From assembly GCF_019599505.1 (NCBI RefSeq), contig NZ_RKLT01000001.1, forward strand, positions 372,001 to 436,000: 64,000 nucleotides of DNA, read 5' to 3'. The notes below the pieces were generated by a model, which saw only the letters and a list, made by a program, of their open reading frames with translations, was not told where the DNA came from and ran no database searches. The translations under genes were made by a program, and so were the position numbers. The first letter of the stretch is position 1; each line of letters begins with the position of its first letter. The DNA is from Haloarcula nitratireducens (GTDB lineage: Archaea > Halobacteriota > Halobacteria > Halobacteriales > Haloarculaceae). This document shows positions 41,352 through 50,379 of the stretch, one piece after another.

Positions 41352-43073
41352 CTATGCCGGACAGGTCGGGTCGTCGCTGTCGTCGCCGTCGTCGGTCCCG
41401 TTCTCCGGCGGGACCGGTTCGGGGTCGTCGTCTTCTGGGTTGTCGATGGTGTCGTCCGGCATGTGGTCCAGTTCCAGCGTGTACGCCTCCAAGGAGAGGT
41501 CGGCGTCCTCGGCCGCACGCGGACCGAACGTCACCGAGACGACGTAGGTACCGTTCTGCTTGGCCTCGAAGGACGGTTTGTAGTCGTCAACGTAGACGCT
41601 CTCGCCGTTCGGGGCAGTGACGGTCACGCGTTCGTACCAGTGGCGGTCGGACGCGTTCGAGATGACGTCGAGTTCCATCTCGTCGCCCGCGGTGAGGTTC
41701 ACCGCGTAGTTGTCGTCGTCGTAACTCGCGGCGACGGCGTCGACGGTCGCGTTCGCGTCGACAGCAGTCGCAGCCCCGACGTCCTCGTTGGGGTCGTACT
41801 GGTCGGGTTGTTCCGTCCCGATGGTCAGGTTGTACTGACGCTGTTCGTCGCCGATAGCCTGCACCTCGACGGTATAGGTGCGGTTGGCCTCGGCGACGTC
41901 GGCGGCTTTCGCCGTGCGGTCACCGGTGACGGTCTCCGTCACGTCGTTGGGCTGTCCGCCCGGCACGTTCGCCGTCTCGTTGCCGTTCTCGTCCGTGACG
42001 GTCACGGCGACGTCCTGATAGTCCGACGTGTTCTCGTCCAGCGTGGCGACCACGGCGAAGGCCTCGCCGCTCGTCGCGTCGAACGTGAACGTCTCGGTGG
42101 TGTTCGTCGTCACCGAGTACGTCCTGACCTCCTCGTCGGGCAGGTTCTTCTCCGGACCGGTGTCCTCACCGTCGTCGGGGTCCGACGGCGATTCCTCCGG
42201 GTCCTCGAACGGGTCGGTGACTTCGTCGTCCGGCGTGTGCGTCAAGTCGATGGCGTACGGTTCCGGAACGAAGGTGTCCGAGGTGTTCTCGGCGCTGTAC
42301 TCCCAGTGGACGACGTAGGTGCCGGTCTCGTTCGCCTCGAATCGGAGCGTCGCGGAGTCGGTCGGTCTCTCCGCGTCTGTGGGCGGAATCCCGATCTCCT
42401 CACCGCTGGGCGTTATAACGTAACCGTTGTCGTACCAGAACCGCTCCCAGCCGTCCGAGGTGACGTCGACCGTCATCTCGTCGCCGCGCGTGAGGTTTAC
42501 CGCGTAGTTGTCCTCGTCGTACTCGGCGGACGCGGCCTCGATGGTGGCATTCGCGTCGACCTCGGTCGCCGTCTCGGGCGACTCGTTGGGGTCGTACTCG
42601 TCGAATCGCTTCTGTTCCAGCGTCAGGTCGTAGTGGACCCGTTCGTCGCCAGACTTGGTCACTCGCACGGTGTACGTCTGGGTAGACGGGGCAACGTCGG
42701 CGGCCTCGGCCGTGTAGTGACCCGAGGCGACTTCCGTGCGCATCGGGAAGTCGCCGGTCGTCAGCTCGCCCACTTCCGTGCCGTTCTCGTCGTACACGCT
42801 GAGAGCGACGTTGTTGTACTGCGAGGTGTTCTCGTCTATCTTCGCGGCCAACCCGAACGCTTCGCCGCGCGTCGCGTTGAACGTGAACTCCTCGGTGCCG
42901 TTCGTCGTTACCGAAATGGTTTCGCCGTCGTGGATCGGCGTCGCACTACCGTCCCCGTCTGCCGTCGGTTGGCTGTCTTGGGCGACAGCCGCGGTGGCGA
43001 ACGCGCCACCGCCGACGACGGACAGGACCATCAGTGCGACCAGACCGATACGTGTCAGATTTCCGTTTGGCAT
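41352..43073 (-). CDS. Secreted acidic protein with two PPC-like modules
   Basis: From the ATG at 43073 the 573-residue protein starts MPNGNLTRIGLVALMVLSVV, a signal peptide cut near VAAQDSQ. Two similar modules follow (about residues 40-250 and 300-540), each with an ISVTTNGTEEFTFNATRGEA-type strand pattern, a DENGTEVG turn, YTVRV strands and a YDPNESPETAT motif followed by YAVNLTRGDEMTVDV. They resemble bacterial pre-peptidase C-terminal (PPC) domains. The C-terminus is Asp/Gly-rich. No catalytic domain is seen. The neighbour at 43487 is a one-module paralogue, so this gene is probably a fused duplication. Function unknown; cell-surface or secreted. Confidence 0.75.
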   Translation of the reverse strand: MPNGNLTRIGLVALMVLSVVGGGAFATAAVAQDSQPTADGDGSATPIHDGETISVTTNGTEEFTFNATRGEAFGLAAKIDENTSQYNNVALSVYDENGTEVGELTTGDFPMRTEVASGHYTAEAADVAPSTQTYTVRVTKSGDERVHYDLTLEQKRFDEYDPNESPETATEVDANATIEAASAEYDEDNYAVNLTRGDEMTVDVTSDGWERFWYDNGYVITPSGEEIGIPPTDAERPTDSATLRFEANETGTYVVHWEYSAENTSDTFVPEPYAIDLTHTPDDEVTDPFEDPEESPSDPDDGEDTGPEKNLPDEEVRTYSVTTNTTETFTFDATSGEAFAVVATLDENTSDYQDVAVTVTDENGNETANVPGGQPNDVTETVTGDRTAKAADVAEANRTYTVEVQAIGDEQRQYNLTIGTEQPDQYDPNEDVGAATAVDANATVDAVAASYDDDNYAVNLTAGDEMELDVISNASDRHWYERVTVTAPNGESVYVDDYKPSFEAKQNGTYVVSVTFGPRAAEDADLSLEAYTLELDHMPDDTIDNPEDDDPEPVPPENGTDDGDDSDDPTCPA

Positions 43074-43486
43074 AGCTTGCGCTGTGTCACCTTCGAGACC
43101 GAGTGGGGACCACGGGGAGTGGCTTCGTCCGGTGGGAAGGCGACAGAGAACCGTCCTCACGGTAATTACCTTATTACCGGCGTAGTAATTAGTTGTAAAC
43201 GGTTTATCCACACATTCAATCCTCCACAGATGGCATTATTCGTGTGCTAAATGCCACATCGACGGGGTGAACCGGAAGTTTACCAGCTAGAACACTACTA
43301 GAACTGACCAAGGTAATCCCCTATCAGCTATCCGTTAGTTCCACGACGTTCCGGACAGGCAGTTGCCAAGACGCGCCGCGAGCGGGCCAATACACACAGC
43401 GAAGAGTGGCGTTCTATCGGGGCCACGTCTCTCGCTCACCGGAAGAATCGGAGGGGGTTTCGTCCGGCGGAGGTGACGGCCTGCGA
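43074..43486. other. Upstream region of the 41352 gene, no coding region
   Basis: The 413 bases hold the presumed promoter of the two-module gene, including palindromic GGTAATTACC (43161-43170) and CTTATTACC (43170-43178). I see no supportable gene in the right-hand part (43260-43486). Confidence 0.45.
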
Positions 43487-44398
43487 CTACGGGCAGCTAT
43501 CGTCGCTGCCGTCCTCGATTCCGTTCTCCGGGGGTTCCGGGTCCGCTACCGGGGAGCCCTCGCTCTTCTCGGTGGGCGAGTGGTCGAGTTCGAGCGTGTA
43601 CGCCGCCGAATCGAGCGACGGGTCCATCGTCGCGGCGGGTTCGAACCCGACCTCGACGACGTACGTGCCGTTCTGTTCGGCCGCGAAGGACTCGTCGTAG
43701 TCGTCGAGAGCGACGTCCTCGCCGTTCGGAGCGGTGATGGACACCTGCTCGTACCACTCGCGGTCGTGGACGTCTGAGACGACGTCGATATCCATCTCGT
43801 CGCCCGCGGAGAGGTTCACCGCGTAGTGGTCCTCGTCGTAGTTAGCGGCGGCGGCGTCGACCGTGGCGTTCGCGTCGACTACCGTCGCCGACTCGGGCGA
43901 CTCGTCGGGGTCGTACTCGTCGAGTCGTCGCGTCTCGAGAGTCAGGTTGTACCGTTTCTCTCTGTCGCCTTCCCCGGTGACGCGGACCGTATACGTCTGG
44001 TCGGCCTCGGAGACGTCGCCCGCTTTCGCGTCGAAGTTCTCCATCAGGACGTTGGTGCTCGCGGGGTCGTCGCCGCCCGAGAGCGCGCCGACTTCGGTTC
44101 CGTTCTCGTCGTATACGCTGACGCTGATGTCGTCGAACGTCGACGTGCTCGCGTTGAGAGTGGCGGTCAACGTGAACGCCTCACCGCGTGTCACGTCGAA
44201 CGTGAAATTCCGCGTGCTGGTCGTCGTCACCGATACGGTTTCGCCGTCGTGTATCGGCGTCGCGTTCGTCTCACCGACAGTCGTCGTATCAGCGCCGGGG
44301 TCTCGGGCGAGCGCGCCCGGGGCGAAGACGCCAACGACGACTGCGGAGAGGACGAGGAGCGCGACGAGTCCGATACGTGCAGTGTTCGTCTGTCTCAT
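43487..44398 (-). CDS. Secreted acidic protein with one PPC-like module
   Basis: The 303-residue protein starts MRQTNTARIGLVALLVLSAV, a signal peptide, then a single module closely matching one half of the neighbouring 41352-43073 protein (SVTTTSTRNFTFDVTRGEAF, YDENGTEVGALSGGDD, YDPDESPESAT, VNLSAGDEMDID). It has an acidic, Cys-ending tail (DDSCP); the neighbour also ends with a Cys (PTCPA). Start is chosen at 44398, not 44425, to begin at the signal peptide. Function unknown; likely a tandem duplicate of its neighbour. Confidence 0.75.
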   Translation of the reverse strand: MRQTNTARIGLVALLVLSAVVVGVFAPGALARDPGADTTTVGETNATPIHDGETVSVTTTSTRNFTFDVTRGEAFTLTATLNASTSTFDDISVSVYDENGTEVGALSGGDDPASTNVLMENFDAKAGDVSEADQTYTVRVTGEGDREKRYNLTLETRRLDEYDPDESPESATVVDANATVDAAAANYDEDHYAVNLSAGDEMDIDVVSDVHDREWYEQVSITAPNGEDVALDDYDESFAAEQNGTYVVEVGFEPAATMDPSLDSAAYTLELDHSPTEKSEGSPVADPEPPENGIEDGSDDSCP

Positions 44399-44832
44399 TT
44401 TGGTCAGTGCTACCTTCACGACCAAACAGGGACCACCGGTCTCGAACGAAGACCACGTTCAGCACGGTGCAGGTCTGGGGAAGGTAACACGTTGGCATTC
44501 ACGAACCACCCATCTTATTACCAACTATATAGCACCATGAAAACCACCTAGAGCGACGCTACGTCCTCCTCAGAAATTACGACTGCATTTCCGTATATAA
44601 ATACATTTTGTACGAGTACGTATAGAACAGTCGCTATTCACAGAACGTCACTGCCGAGCGACACTGTCCGAGCGGCTATCGACCGCTGAACGGTGACTTT
44701 GCGGTCAACTTATAATATTCGGTCACTGGAGGCCGAGGTGGGCGAAACCACCGGCAGCGAGCGGTTCGGGCGCTACTGCCGTCGGTACATCTAGCAACTT
44801 TTAACCGGCGCAGAGAGGTACAACCGGGTAAG
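44399..44832. promoter_or_regulatory. Divergent promoter region of the one-module gene and dnaK
   Basis: This gap carries the upstream region of the secreted-protein gene (CTTATTACC at 44514-44522) on the left and the dnaK promoter on the right. A strong TATA box, ACTTTTAACC (44797-44806), is about 30 bases before the dnaK ATG, and ACTTATAATATTC near 44712 is a second. I see no small gene in between. Confidence 0.45.
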
Positions 44833-46737
44833 ATGGCGAGCAACAAAATTCTGGGTATCGACCTCGGGACCACGAACAGCGCGTTCGCGGTCATGGAAGG
44901 TGGCGACCCCGAAATCATCGTCAACGCGGAAGGCGAGCGGACGACGCCCTCCGTCGTCGCGTTCGACGACGGGGAACGCCTCGTCGGCAAGCCGGCGAAG
45001 AACCAGGCCGTAAAGAACCCCGCACAGACGATCCAGTCCATCAAGCGTCACATGGGCGAGGAGAACTACTCCGTGGAACTGGACGGCGAGGAGTACACGC
45101 CGGAGCAGGTCTCGGCGATGATCCTCCAGAAGATCAAGCGCGACGCCGAGGAGTACCTCGGCGACGAGATCGAGAAGGCCGTCATCACGGTCCCCGCGTA
45201 CTTCAACGACCGTCAGCGGCAGGCGACGAAGGACGCCGGCGAGATCGCCGGCTTCGAGGTCGAACGCATCGTCAACGAGCCGACGGCCGCGGCGATGGCC
45301 TACGGCCTCGACGACGAGTCCGACCAGACGGTGCTGGTCTACGACCTCGGCGGGGGTACCTTCGACGTCTCCATCCTCGACCTCGGCGGCGGCGTCTACG
45401 AGGTCGTCGCCACGAACGGGGACAACGACCTCGGGGGCGACGACTGGGACCAGGCCATCATCGACTACCTGGCCGACGAGTTCGAGGCGGAACATGGCGT
45501 CGACCTGCGCGACGACCGGCAGGCCCTCCAGCGGCTGACCGAGGCCGCCGAGGAAGCCAAGGTCGAACTCTCCTCGCGCAAGGAGACCCGCATCAACCTG
45601 CCGTTCATCGCCACGACCGACGACGGCCCGCTCGACCTCGAACAGAAGCTCACGCGCGCGAAGTTCGAGTCGCTGACCGAGGACCTCATCGAGCGCACCG
45701 TCGGCCCGACGGAGCAGGCGCTCTCCGACGCCGGCTACGGCCAGAGCGACATCGACGAGGTCATCCTCGTCGGCGGGTCGACCCGGATGCCGCAGGTCCA
45801 GGAGCAGGTCGAGGAGATGACCGGACAGGAGCCGAAGAAGAACGTCAACCCCGACGAGGCCGTCGCGCTGGGCGCGGCCATCCAGGGCGGCGTCCTCTCG
45901 GGCGACGTCGACGACATCGTCCTGCTCGACGTGACGCCGCTCTCGCTGGGCGTCGAGGTCAAGGGCGGCCTCTTCGAACGGCTCATCGAGAAGAACACGA
46001 CGATTCCCACGGAGGAATCGAAGATATTCACGACCGCCCAGGACAGCCAGACGCAGGTCCAGATCCGCGTCTTCCAGGGCGAGCGCGAGATCGCCGAGGA
46101 GAACGAACTGCTCGGCGCGTTCGCGCTCTCGGGCATCCCGCCGGCCCCCGCCGGCACGCCCCAGATAGAGGTCTCGTTCAACATCGACGAGAACGGTATC
46201 GTCAACGTCGAAGCCGAGGACAAGGGCTCGGGTAACAAGGAGGACATCACCATCGAGGGCGGTGCCGGCCTCTCCGACGAGCAGATCGAGGAGATGCAGG
46301 AGGAGGCCGAACAGCACGCGGAAGAGGACGAGGAACGGCGCAAGGAGATCGAGGCCCGCAACGAGGCCGAGGCCGCGGTGCGCCGCGCCGAGACCCTCAT
46401 GGAGGAGAACGAAGAGGAACTGGACGACGACATCGAGTCCGACATCGAGGCGAAGATCGAGGACGTCGAGGAGACCCTCGAAGACGAGGACGCCACGACC
46501 GAGGACTACGAGCGGGTCACCGAGGAGCTCTCCGAGGAGCTGCAGGAGATCGGCAAGCAGATGTACGATGGACAGGCCCAACAGCAGGCCGCCGGCGGCG
46601 CTGGCGGCATGGGCGGCGCCGGCCCCGGCGGGGCGGGCGGCCCCGGCGGCGCTGGTCCCGGTGGTGCCGGCGAACAGGGCGAGGAGTACGTCGACGCCGA
46701 CTTCGAAGACGTAGACGACGAGGACGACGACGAGTAA
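44833..46737 (+). CDS. dnaK: DnaK (Hsp70) chaperone
   Basis: The 634-residue protein begins [20 protein letters not shown], with the ATPase motifs [19 protein letters not shown] and [19 protein letters not shown], the interdomain linker region [14 protein letters not shown] and the substrate-binding beta domain. The C-terminal 60 residues are Gly/Ala/Pro-rich with an acidic end, unlike the short EEVD tail of eukaryotes. A TATA box about 30 bases upstream supports the ATG. It works with GrpE (upstream) and DnaJ (50380). Confidence 0.95.
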   Translation: MASNKILGIDLGTTNSAFAVMEGGDPEIIVNAEGERTTPSVVAFDDGERLVGKPAKNQAVKNPAQTIQSIKRHMGEENYSVELDGEEYTPEQVSAMILQKIKRDAEEYLGDEIEKAVITVPAYFNDRQRQATKDAGEIAGFEVERIVNEPTAAAMAYGLDDESDQTVLVYDLGGGTFDVSILDLGGGVYEVVATNGDNDLGGDDWDQAIIDYLADEFEAEHGVDLRDDRQALQRLTEAAEEAKVELSSRKETRINLPFIATTDDGPLDLEQKLTRAKFESLTEDLIERTVGPTEQALSDAGYGQSDIDEVILVGGSTRMPQVQEQVEEMTGQEPKKNVNPDEAVALGAAIQGGVLSGDVDDIVLLDVTPLSLGVEVKGGLFERLIEKNTTIPTEESKIFTTAQDSQTQVQIRVFQGEREIAEENELLGAFALSGIPPAPAGTPQIEVSFNIDENGIVNVEAEDKGSGNKEDITIEGGAGLSDEQIEEMQEEAEQHAEEDEERRKEIEARNEAEAAVRRAETLMEENEEELDDDIESDIEAKIEDVEETLEDEDATTEDYERVTEELSEELQEIGKQMYDGQAQQQAAGGAGGMGGAGPGGAGGPGGAGPGGAGEQGEEYVDADFEDVDDEDDDE

Positions 46738-46864
46738 GTCGCCTTTCTTCGGCTCAACGGAGATCGAAGCGGGGCTTTTCGACCGCACGGCTACGAGTCG
46801 TCTTCTCGCGTGCAACCGCGAAGCGACCGCTCTCAGCTAGACGCAGAAAACCACTCGGCACCGC

Positions 46865-47236
46865 TCAACCGGCGACGATTCCCGGCGGGACGCCGAGCGC
46901 TTGGAAAGAACTGTATCCCATGTAGGCGGCGGCGAAGAGGATGGCGAACGTGACGCTCCACGTCCCGGCGGAGATGCCGACGGCGCGGACGAGAGACCCC
47001 TCGTAGAGTAGGTCGACGGTGAGGAAGTACGCGACGACGGCGAGTAACGGGCCCAGCGCGACCCAGTAGCCGCTGACGCCGATGGTACCGGAGACGAGGT
47101 AGGTCACGCCGAACCAGACCAGCGAGGTCAGTCCCGCCGTGAATATTGAGTACCCGATACTAGACCCGCTCGTGAGGACGCTCGTGCTGACGTACGTCGC
47201 GATGGTGACGACGGCGAAGCTCAGCACGAACCCCAT
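46865..47236 (-). CDS. Hypothetical small membrane protein
   Basis: Started at the ATG 47236 (MGFVLSFAVVTIATYVSTSV), the 123-residue protein has about four hydrophobic spans, including SIFTAGLTSLVWFGVTYLVSG, WVALGPLLAVVAYFLTVDLL and WSVTFAILFAAAYMGY. A GTG at 47257 in frame would add seven residues. No family is recognised. It is downstream of dnaK on the opposite strand. Confidence 0.6.
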   Translation of the reverse strand: MGFVLSFAVVTIATYVSTSVLTSGSSIGYSIFTAGLTSLVWFGVTYLVSGTIGVSGYWVALGPLLAVVAYFLTVDLLYEGSLVRAVGISAGTWSVTFAILFAAAYMGYSSFQALGVPPGIVAG

Positions 47237-47703
47237 GACCGAACCAGATAATGCCACGGGTGAATCATGTCGTTACAGCGGGTTATCTCTCAGACTTGCA
47301 GTTGAAGGGAAGTAGTTAGAACCGCGCTTCACGCGCGTACTATTCGTTTTCGGCGTTTCGAGCGTCGGTCGAAATAACGCGTTTCGTGACTGCGCTCCGA
47401 CCGGGAAAGAGGGTGTCGAGGAGCGTGACCTGAAATCCGACAGCTAGATGCCAACCGGCCTGGGGGAGAAAGGGGGACCGACCCTCGCGACGCCCACTCC
47501 GACAGTCAGCGTCCCGATGACCGCGGCGAAGTGTATCGTCGAGGATCTGCGACCCGGAGACGCGTCGACGACGTGCTGCGTGTATCCGTACGTTCGATTC
47601 CGAGGTGAGGTCCCGCGCGAGTTGTTTTCACCTCTCATACTGATAGAGACGCCACTCACGGGCATCGACGTGCGGTCTACCTCTCCAAGGCGGGCGGGGC
47701 GAC
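47237..47703. other. Gap between small membrane protein and Rieske protein
   Basis: I see no convincing gene in these 467 bases. Overlapping frames in the right half on both strands lack initiator context or family likeness. CATTATCTGG near 47250 is a possible promoter for the membrane-protein gene. Confidence 0.45.
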
Positions 47704-49446
47704 TCAGGCGTCCTCGCCGTGAATCGCCTCGCCCCGGAACAAGCGATGGGCGATAGTGAACGTCTGCTCGCGCTCGCGACGCGTCGGGAAGTGCGCCGCG
47801 AGGTACCGTGCGGTCGCGATCAGCGGCAGTCGCCGCTCGGCGTCGTCCTCGGCGAACTCCGCCTGCCGGAACGCCGCCTCGACGTTCTGGAGTTCGTGAA
47901 ACCCCGCGTCTTCGCGAAGCAGTCCCTCGGCGAGCGTGTGTTTCAGCGCGGCAACGCCGCCGCCCGCGTCGAAGTGTTCGCTGACCAACGCGCCGGCCTC
48001 GTTCACGCGGCCCTGTTCGTCGAACGTCGCCAGCAGGTCCTTGCGGATGGTCTCGGGGTCGCGCGCCGACTCGCCGGGTTCGGGAATGGGCGCGGCCGGC
48101 GTGTTGAGGAAGCGGTCGAGGTAGACCGACATCGCGGCGTCGAAGCAGGGACGATACGCTTCGATAGCGTCGGTCCGGGCCGCGAGCGCGTGGGCGGCGT
48201 TGGCGTAGCTGAAAGTGTGATGAACGGTATTCCAGTCGCTGAACTCGTTGCTCGTGGCGAAGTGGGCGACTCGCCGCGTCGCCGCCAGCGCGACAGTCCG
48301 GGCAAGTCGCTCGGCGGTCGCACCCTCCCGGATAGCGTCTTCGAGCGCCTCGGCGACGACGCGCGGATCGTCTGAGAGCAGCGTCTCGACGAGGTCGTCG
48401 GGACGCTCCCACTCGCGACCTTCCCCGGCTGCCACGAGGTCCGGCAGGGCGTCGTGGGCGTCGAAACACAGGTCCGCCACGTCGATCGGCTGTCGCCACT
48501 GAGAGAGTTCCTCGCTCCGGCTCGCGTCGGTGAACTGCTCGACGGTCGCGGCGAGGACGTCTTCGGCCTTCGCCCAACCGACGTGGTCGAGCGTCTCGAC
48601 GGCTTTGTTGACGAAATCGAGCGTGTGACTGGCGTTCATATAGAGGTGGTCCGTCGCCGCGGCCAGCAGGACCTCGACCACGTCCTCGGGCGGGAGGTGA
48701 GCCGCGGCGGTTCGCAGACACCGCTCGGCCCCGTCGCTGTCGCGGACCTCGCAGGTGTCGCGGAACCACGACTTCAGGCGGGCTTTCGAGAGGTCGCCGT
48801 TGCGGAGTTCGTACTGGTCGAAGCGCGGCGGTTCGCCGGCCGAGTCGTCCGCGACCTCGGTGACGCCGACGTACATCGCCCGCAACTTCTCGGCGTGAGC
48901 CACGTCGTCGTAGAGGTTCGCCATCGCGCCGAGCGTCGTCAGGCCGCGGCCCCACCCCATCGCTCGGTAGGTGATACCGAAGTCGACGGCGGTTTCGAGC
49001 GGCGTCGCGAAGCCCTCGCCGAGGTCGTCCAGGTTGATGATCGCCTTCGCCGCGACGAGGTCGATGTTCTCCCGCATCGAGTCTGCGAGGCGGTTGCGCC
49101 AGTGGGTCGCCCGCGGCACGTCGGGTTCCGGGTCGGGATCGAGGTAGACCGTGCCGTCTCGAACCTCGACGGGGAACGTCTGGACGTCGTCGGCCCACGG
49201 ATCGAGCGTGTCACCGCAGGCCAGTTCGAAGCGCGCGTGGTGCCAGTGACAGGTCAACAGGCCGTCGTCGACGGTGCCCTTCGAGAGCGGGAACCCCATG
49301 TGCGGACAGCGGTTGTCGACGGCGTAAACCCTTCCTTCGTGGTGAAACAGCGCGATAGAGCGTCCGCCTACCTGGACGAGTTCGGGCGAGTCCTCGGCGA
49401 GACGATCGAGCGGAAACAGTTCCTGATACGCGTCCTCAGTAGCCAT
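47704..49446 (-). CDS. Rieske 2Fe-2S protein fused to a large helical domain
   Basis: The 580-residue protein has an N-terminal Rieske domain with the cluster motif CPHMGFPLSKG (C47, H49) and CHWHH (C66, H69), residues 1-120. The following 450 residues are helical, with conserved-looking HTLDFVNKAVETLDHVGW and NTVHHTFSYANAAHAL that may bind metal. It lacks the ring-hydroxylase catalytic domain. The role may be electron transfer to a partner enzyme, but I do not recognise the C-terminal part. It starts MATEDAYQELFPLDRLAEDS. Confidence 0.7.
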   Translation of the reverse strand: MATEDAYQELFPLDRLAEDSPELVQVGGRSIALFHHEGRVYAVDNRCPHMGFPLSKGTVDDGLLTCHWHHARFELACGDTLDPWADDVQTFPVEVRDGTVYLDPDPEPDVPRATHWRNRLADSMRENIDLVAAKAIINLDDLGEGFATPLETAVDFGITYRAMGWGRGLTTLGAMANLYDDVAHAEKLRAMYVGVTEVADDSAGEPPRFDQYELRNGDLSKARLKSWFRDTCEVRDSDGAERCLRTAAAHLPPEDVVEVLLAAATDHLYMNASHTLDFVNKAVETLDHVGWAKAEDVLAATVEQFTDASRSEELSQWRQPIDVADLCFDAHDALPDLVAAGEGREWERPDDLVETLLSDDPRVVAEALEDAIREGATAERLARTVALAATRRVAHFATSNEFSDWNTVHHTFSYANAAHALAARTDAIEAYRPCFDAAMSVYLDRFLNTPAAPIPEPGESARDPETIRKDLLATFDEQGRVNEAGALVSEHFDAGGGVAALKHTLAEGLLREDAGFHELQNVEAAFRQAEFAEDDAERRLPLIATARYLAAHFPTRREREQTFTIAHRLFRGEAIHGEDA

Positions 49447-49513
49447 GTGCGAACAATCAACACAGAAGGGTGTAAACCTTCGCTGGACCGAACTCGCGTC
49501 GGCGACTCGACGG

Positions 49514-50032
49514 TCAGGCTGACCCGTTGCCGATAGTTACCGTTCCCAGCGTGTCGGTGCGTTCGTCGGGCGCGCCGACGAGACGACCCGTCCAGACGAC
49601 GTCGACGGCGTCGCCCGATTCGAGGTAGAAGCCCACGGAGCCGTCGCCGTCGAGGTAGTTCCCGTTCCCGTCGCTGTCGACGCTGGGGTCGTCGACGGTG
49701 AAGGAGTCGCCCGCGCCGACCGGGAGCTCGCCGCCGTCGGCCCAGACGAGCCTCGTCGTCTCGTTTCGACTCGCGTCGGTGACGACGACGGCCAGTTCGT
49801 TCGTGCTGGTCGAGGTCAGCCGGTCGTCGCCCGCGAGCGTGACCGTGACCGCGCCCGCGTCTGCGTCGTAGCTCCCGTCGACGGTGACGCCCGGGGCCGC
49901 CATCCGCAAGTCAGCGCCGGGACCGGCGATCACGGCGACGACGCCCGCGACGGCCAACAGCGCTACCCCCCAGACTGCGATGCGCTCGACGGTCACGACA
50001 CCGCGGGTCCCCGACGGCGTATCGGTGCTCAT
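49514..50032 (-). CDS. Single-span surface protein, possibly pilin-like
   Basis: The 172-residue protein starts MSTDTPSGTRGVVTVERIAV and has one N-terminal hydrophobic span (WGVALLAVAGVVAVIAG), then a beta-rich region (GSYDADAGAVTVTLAGDD, ELAVVVTDASRNETTRLVWA, VGFYLESGDAVDVVWTG) resembling archaeal pilin or adhesin ectodomains. It lacks the R-A-x-S-P-V cleavage signature typical of archaeal pilins, so it may be a different single-anchored surface protein. Function unknown. Confidence 0.6.
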   Translation of the reverse strand: MSTDTPSGTRGVVTVERIAVWGVALLAVAGVVAVIAGPGADLRMAAPGVTVDGSYDADAGAVTVTLAGDDRLTSTSTNELAVVVTDASRNETTRLVWADGGELPVGAGDSFTVDDPSVDSDGNGNYLDGDGSVGFYLESGDAVDVVWTGRLVGAPDERTDTLGTVTIGNGSA

Positions 50033-50379
50033 CGATTGGTTCGTCCAGCGGGACGGAAATAAGCGCCCCGGTCACGCGCTAGTAGCCGCGGTCTTCGAGT
50101 TAGCTCTGAGCGGAGCTTCGTTCGTAAACAGCCAGAAAGCCCCGGCGCGCTACACTCCCGCGGCTCGTTGCGGTCCTCGCTCACTACGTTCGCTGTGGTC
50201 CTTACATCGCCGGGGTTCGCGTAGCGCACCGCCCCTTTCATTCCCACCCCGAAGTTATCGCACCAGGCGATACGTTCTACCCGTTCACCGGACGGATCGA
50301 AGCCGTTGCTCGATTCGCTGTGGGTTGTCCCAGACCCGTTCTTTTGAAGTGGCTCAATCGAGTATCGTACGCACAACGA
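50033..50379. other. Region upstream of dnaJ holding structured repeat copy C
   Basis: No gene is seen here. The main feature is repeat copy C (50131-50248). To its right lies a short hairpin (TATCGC-loop-GCGATA, near 50256-50274) and the probable dnaJ promoter, TTCTTTTGAAG near 50340. Confidence 0.5.
50131..50248 (+). repeat. Structured dispersed repeat, copy C
   Basis: The copy runs from GCCAGAAAGCCCCG to GCCCCTTTCATTCCCACC. Arms 50143-50153 and 50221-50231 pair over 11 positions with one mismatch. The core has CTCGTTGCGGTCCTCGCTC and GGTCCTTACATCG. It is related to copies A and B in the mobile element, 44 kb away, but its arms have their own sequence. Confidence 0.75.

Noticed and set aside
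43600..43660. GGTTCGAACCC-like sequence resembling a tRNA T-arm
   Set aside because: It lies within the secreted-protein gene and no cloverleaf could be drawn around it.
47448..47756. Open frames on both strands in the gap after the small membrane protein
   Set aside because: No start context, no family likeness and mutual overlap; treated as chance frames in GC-rich DNA.
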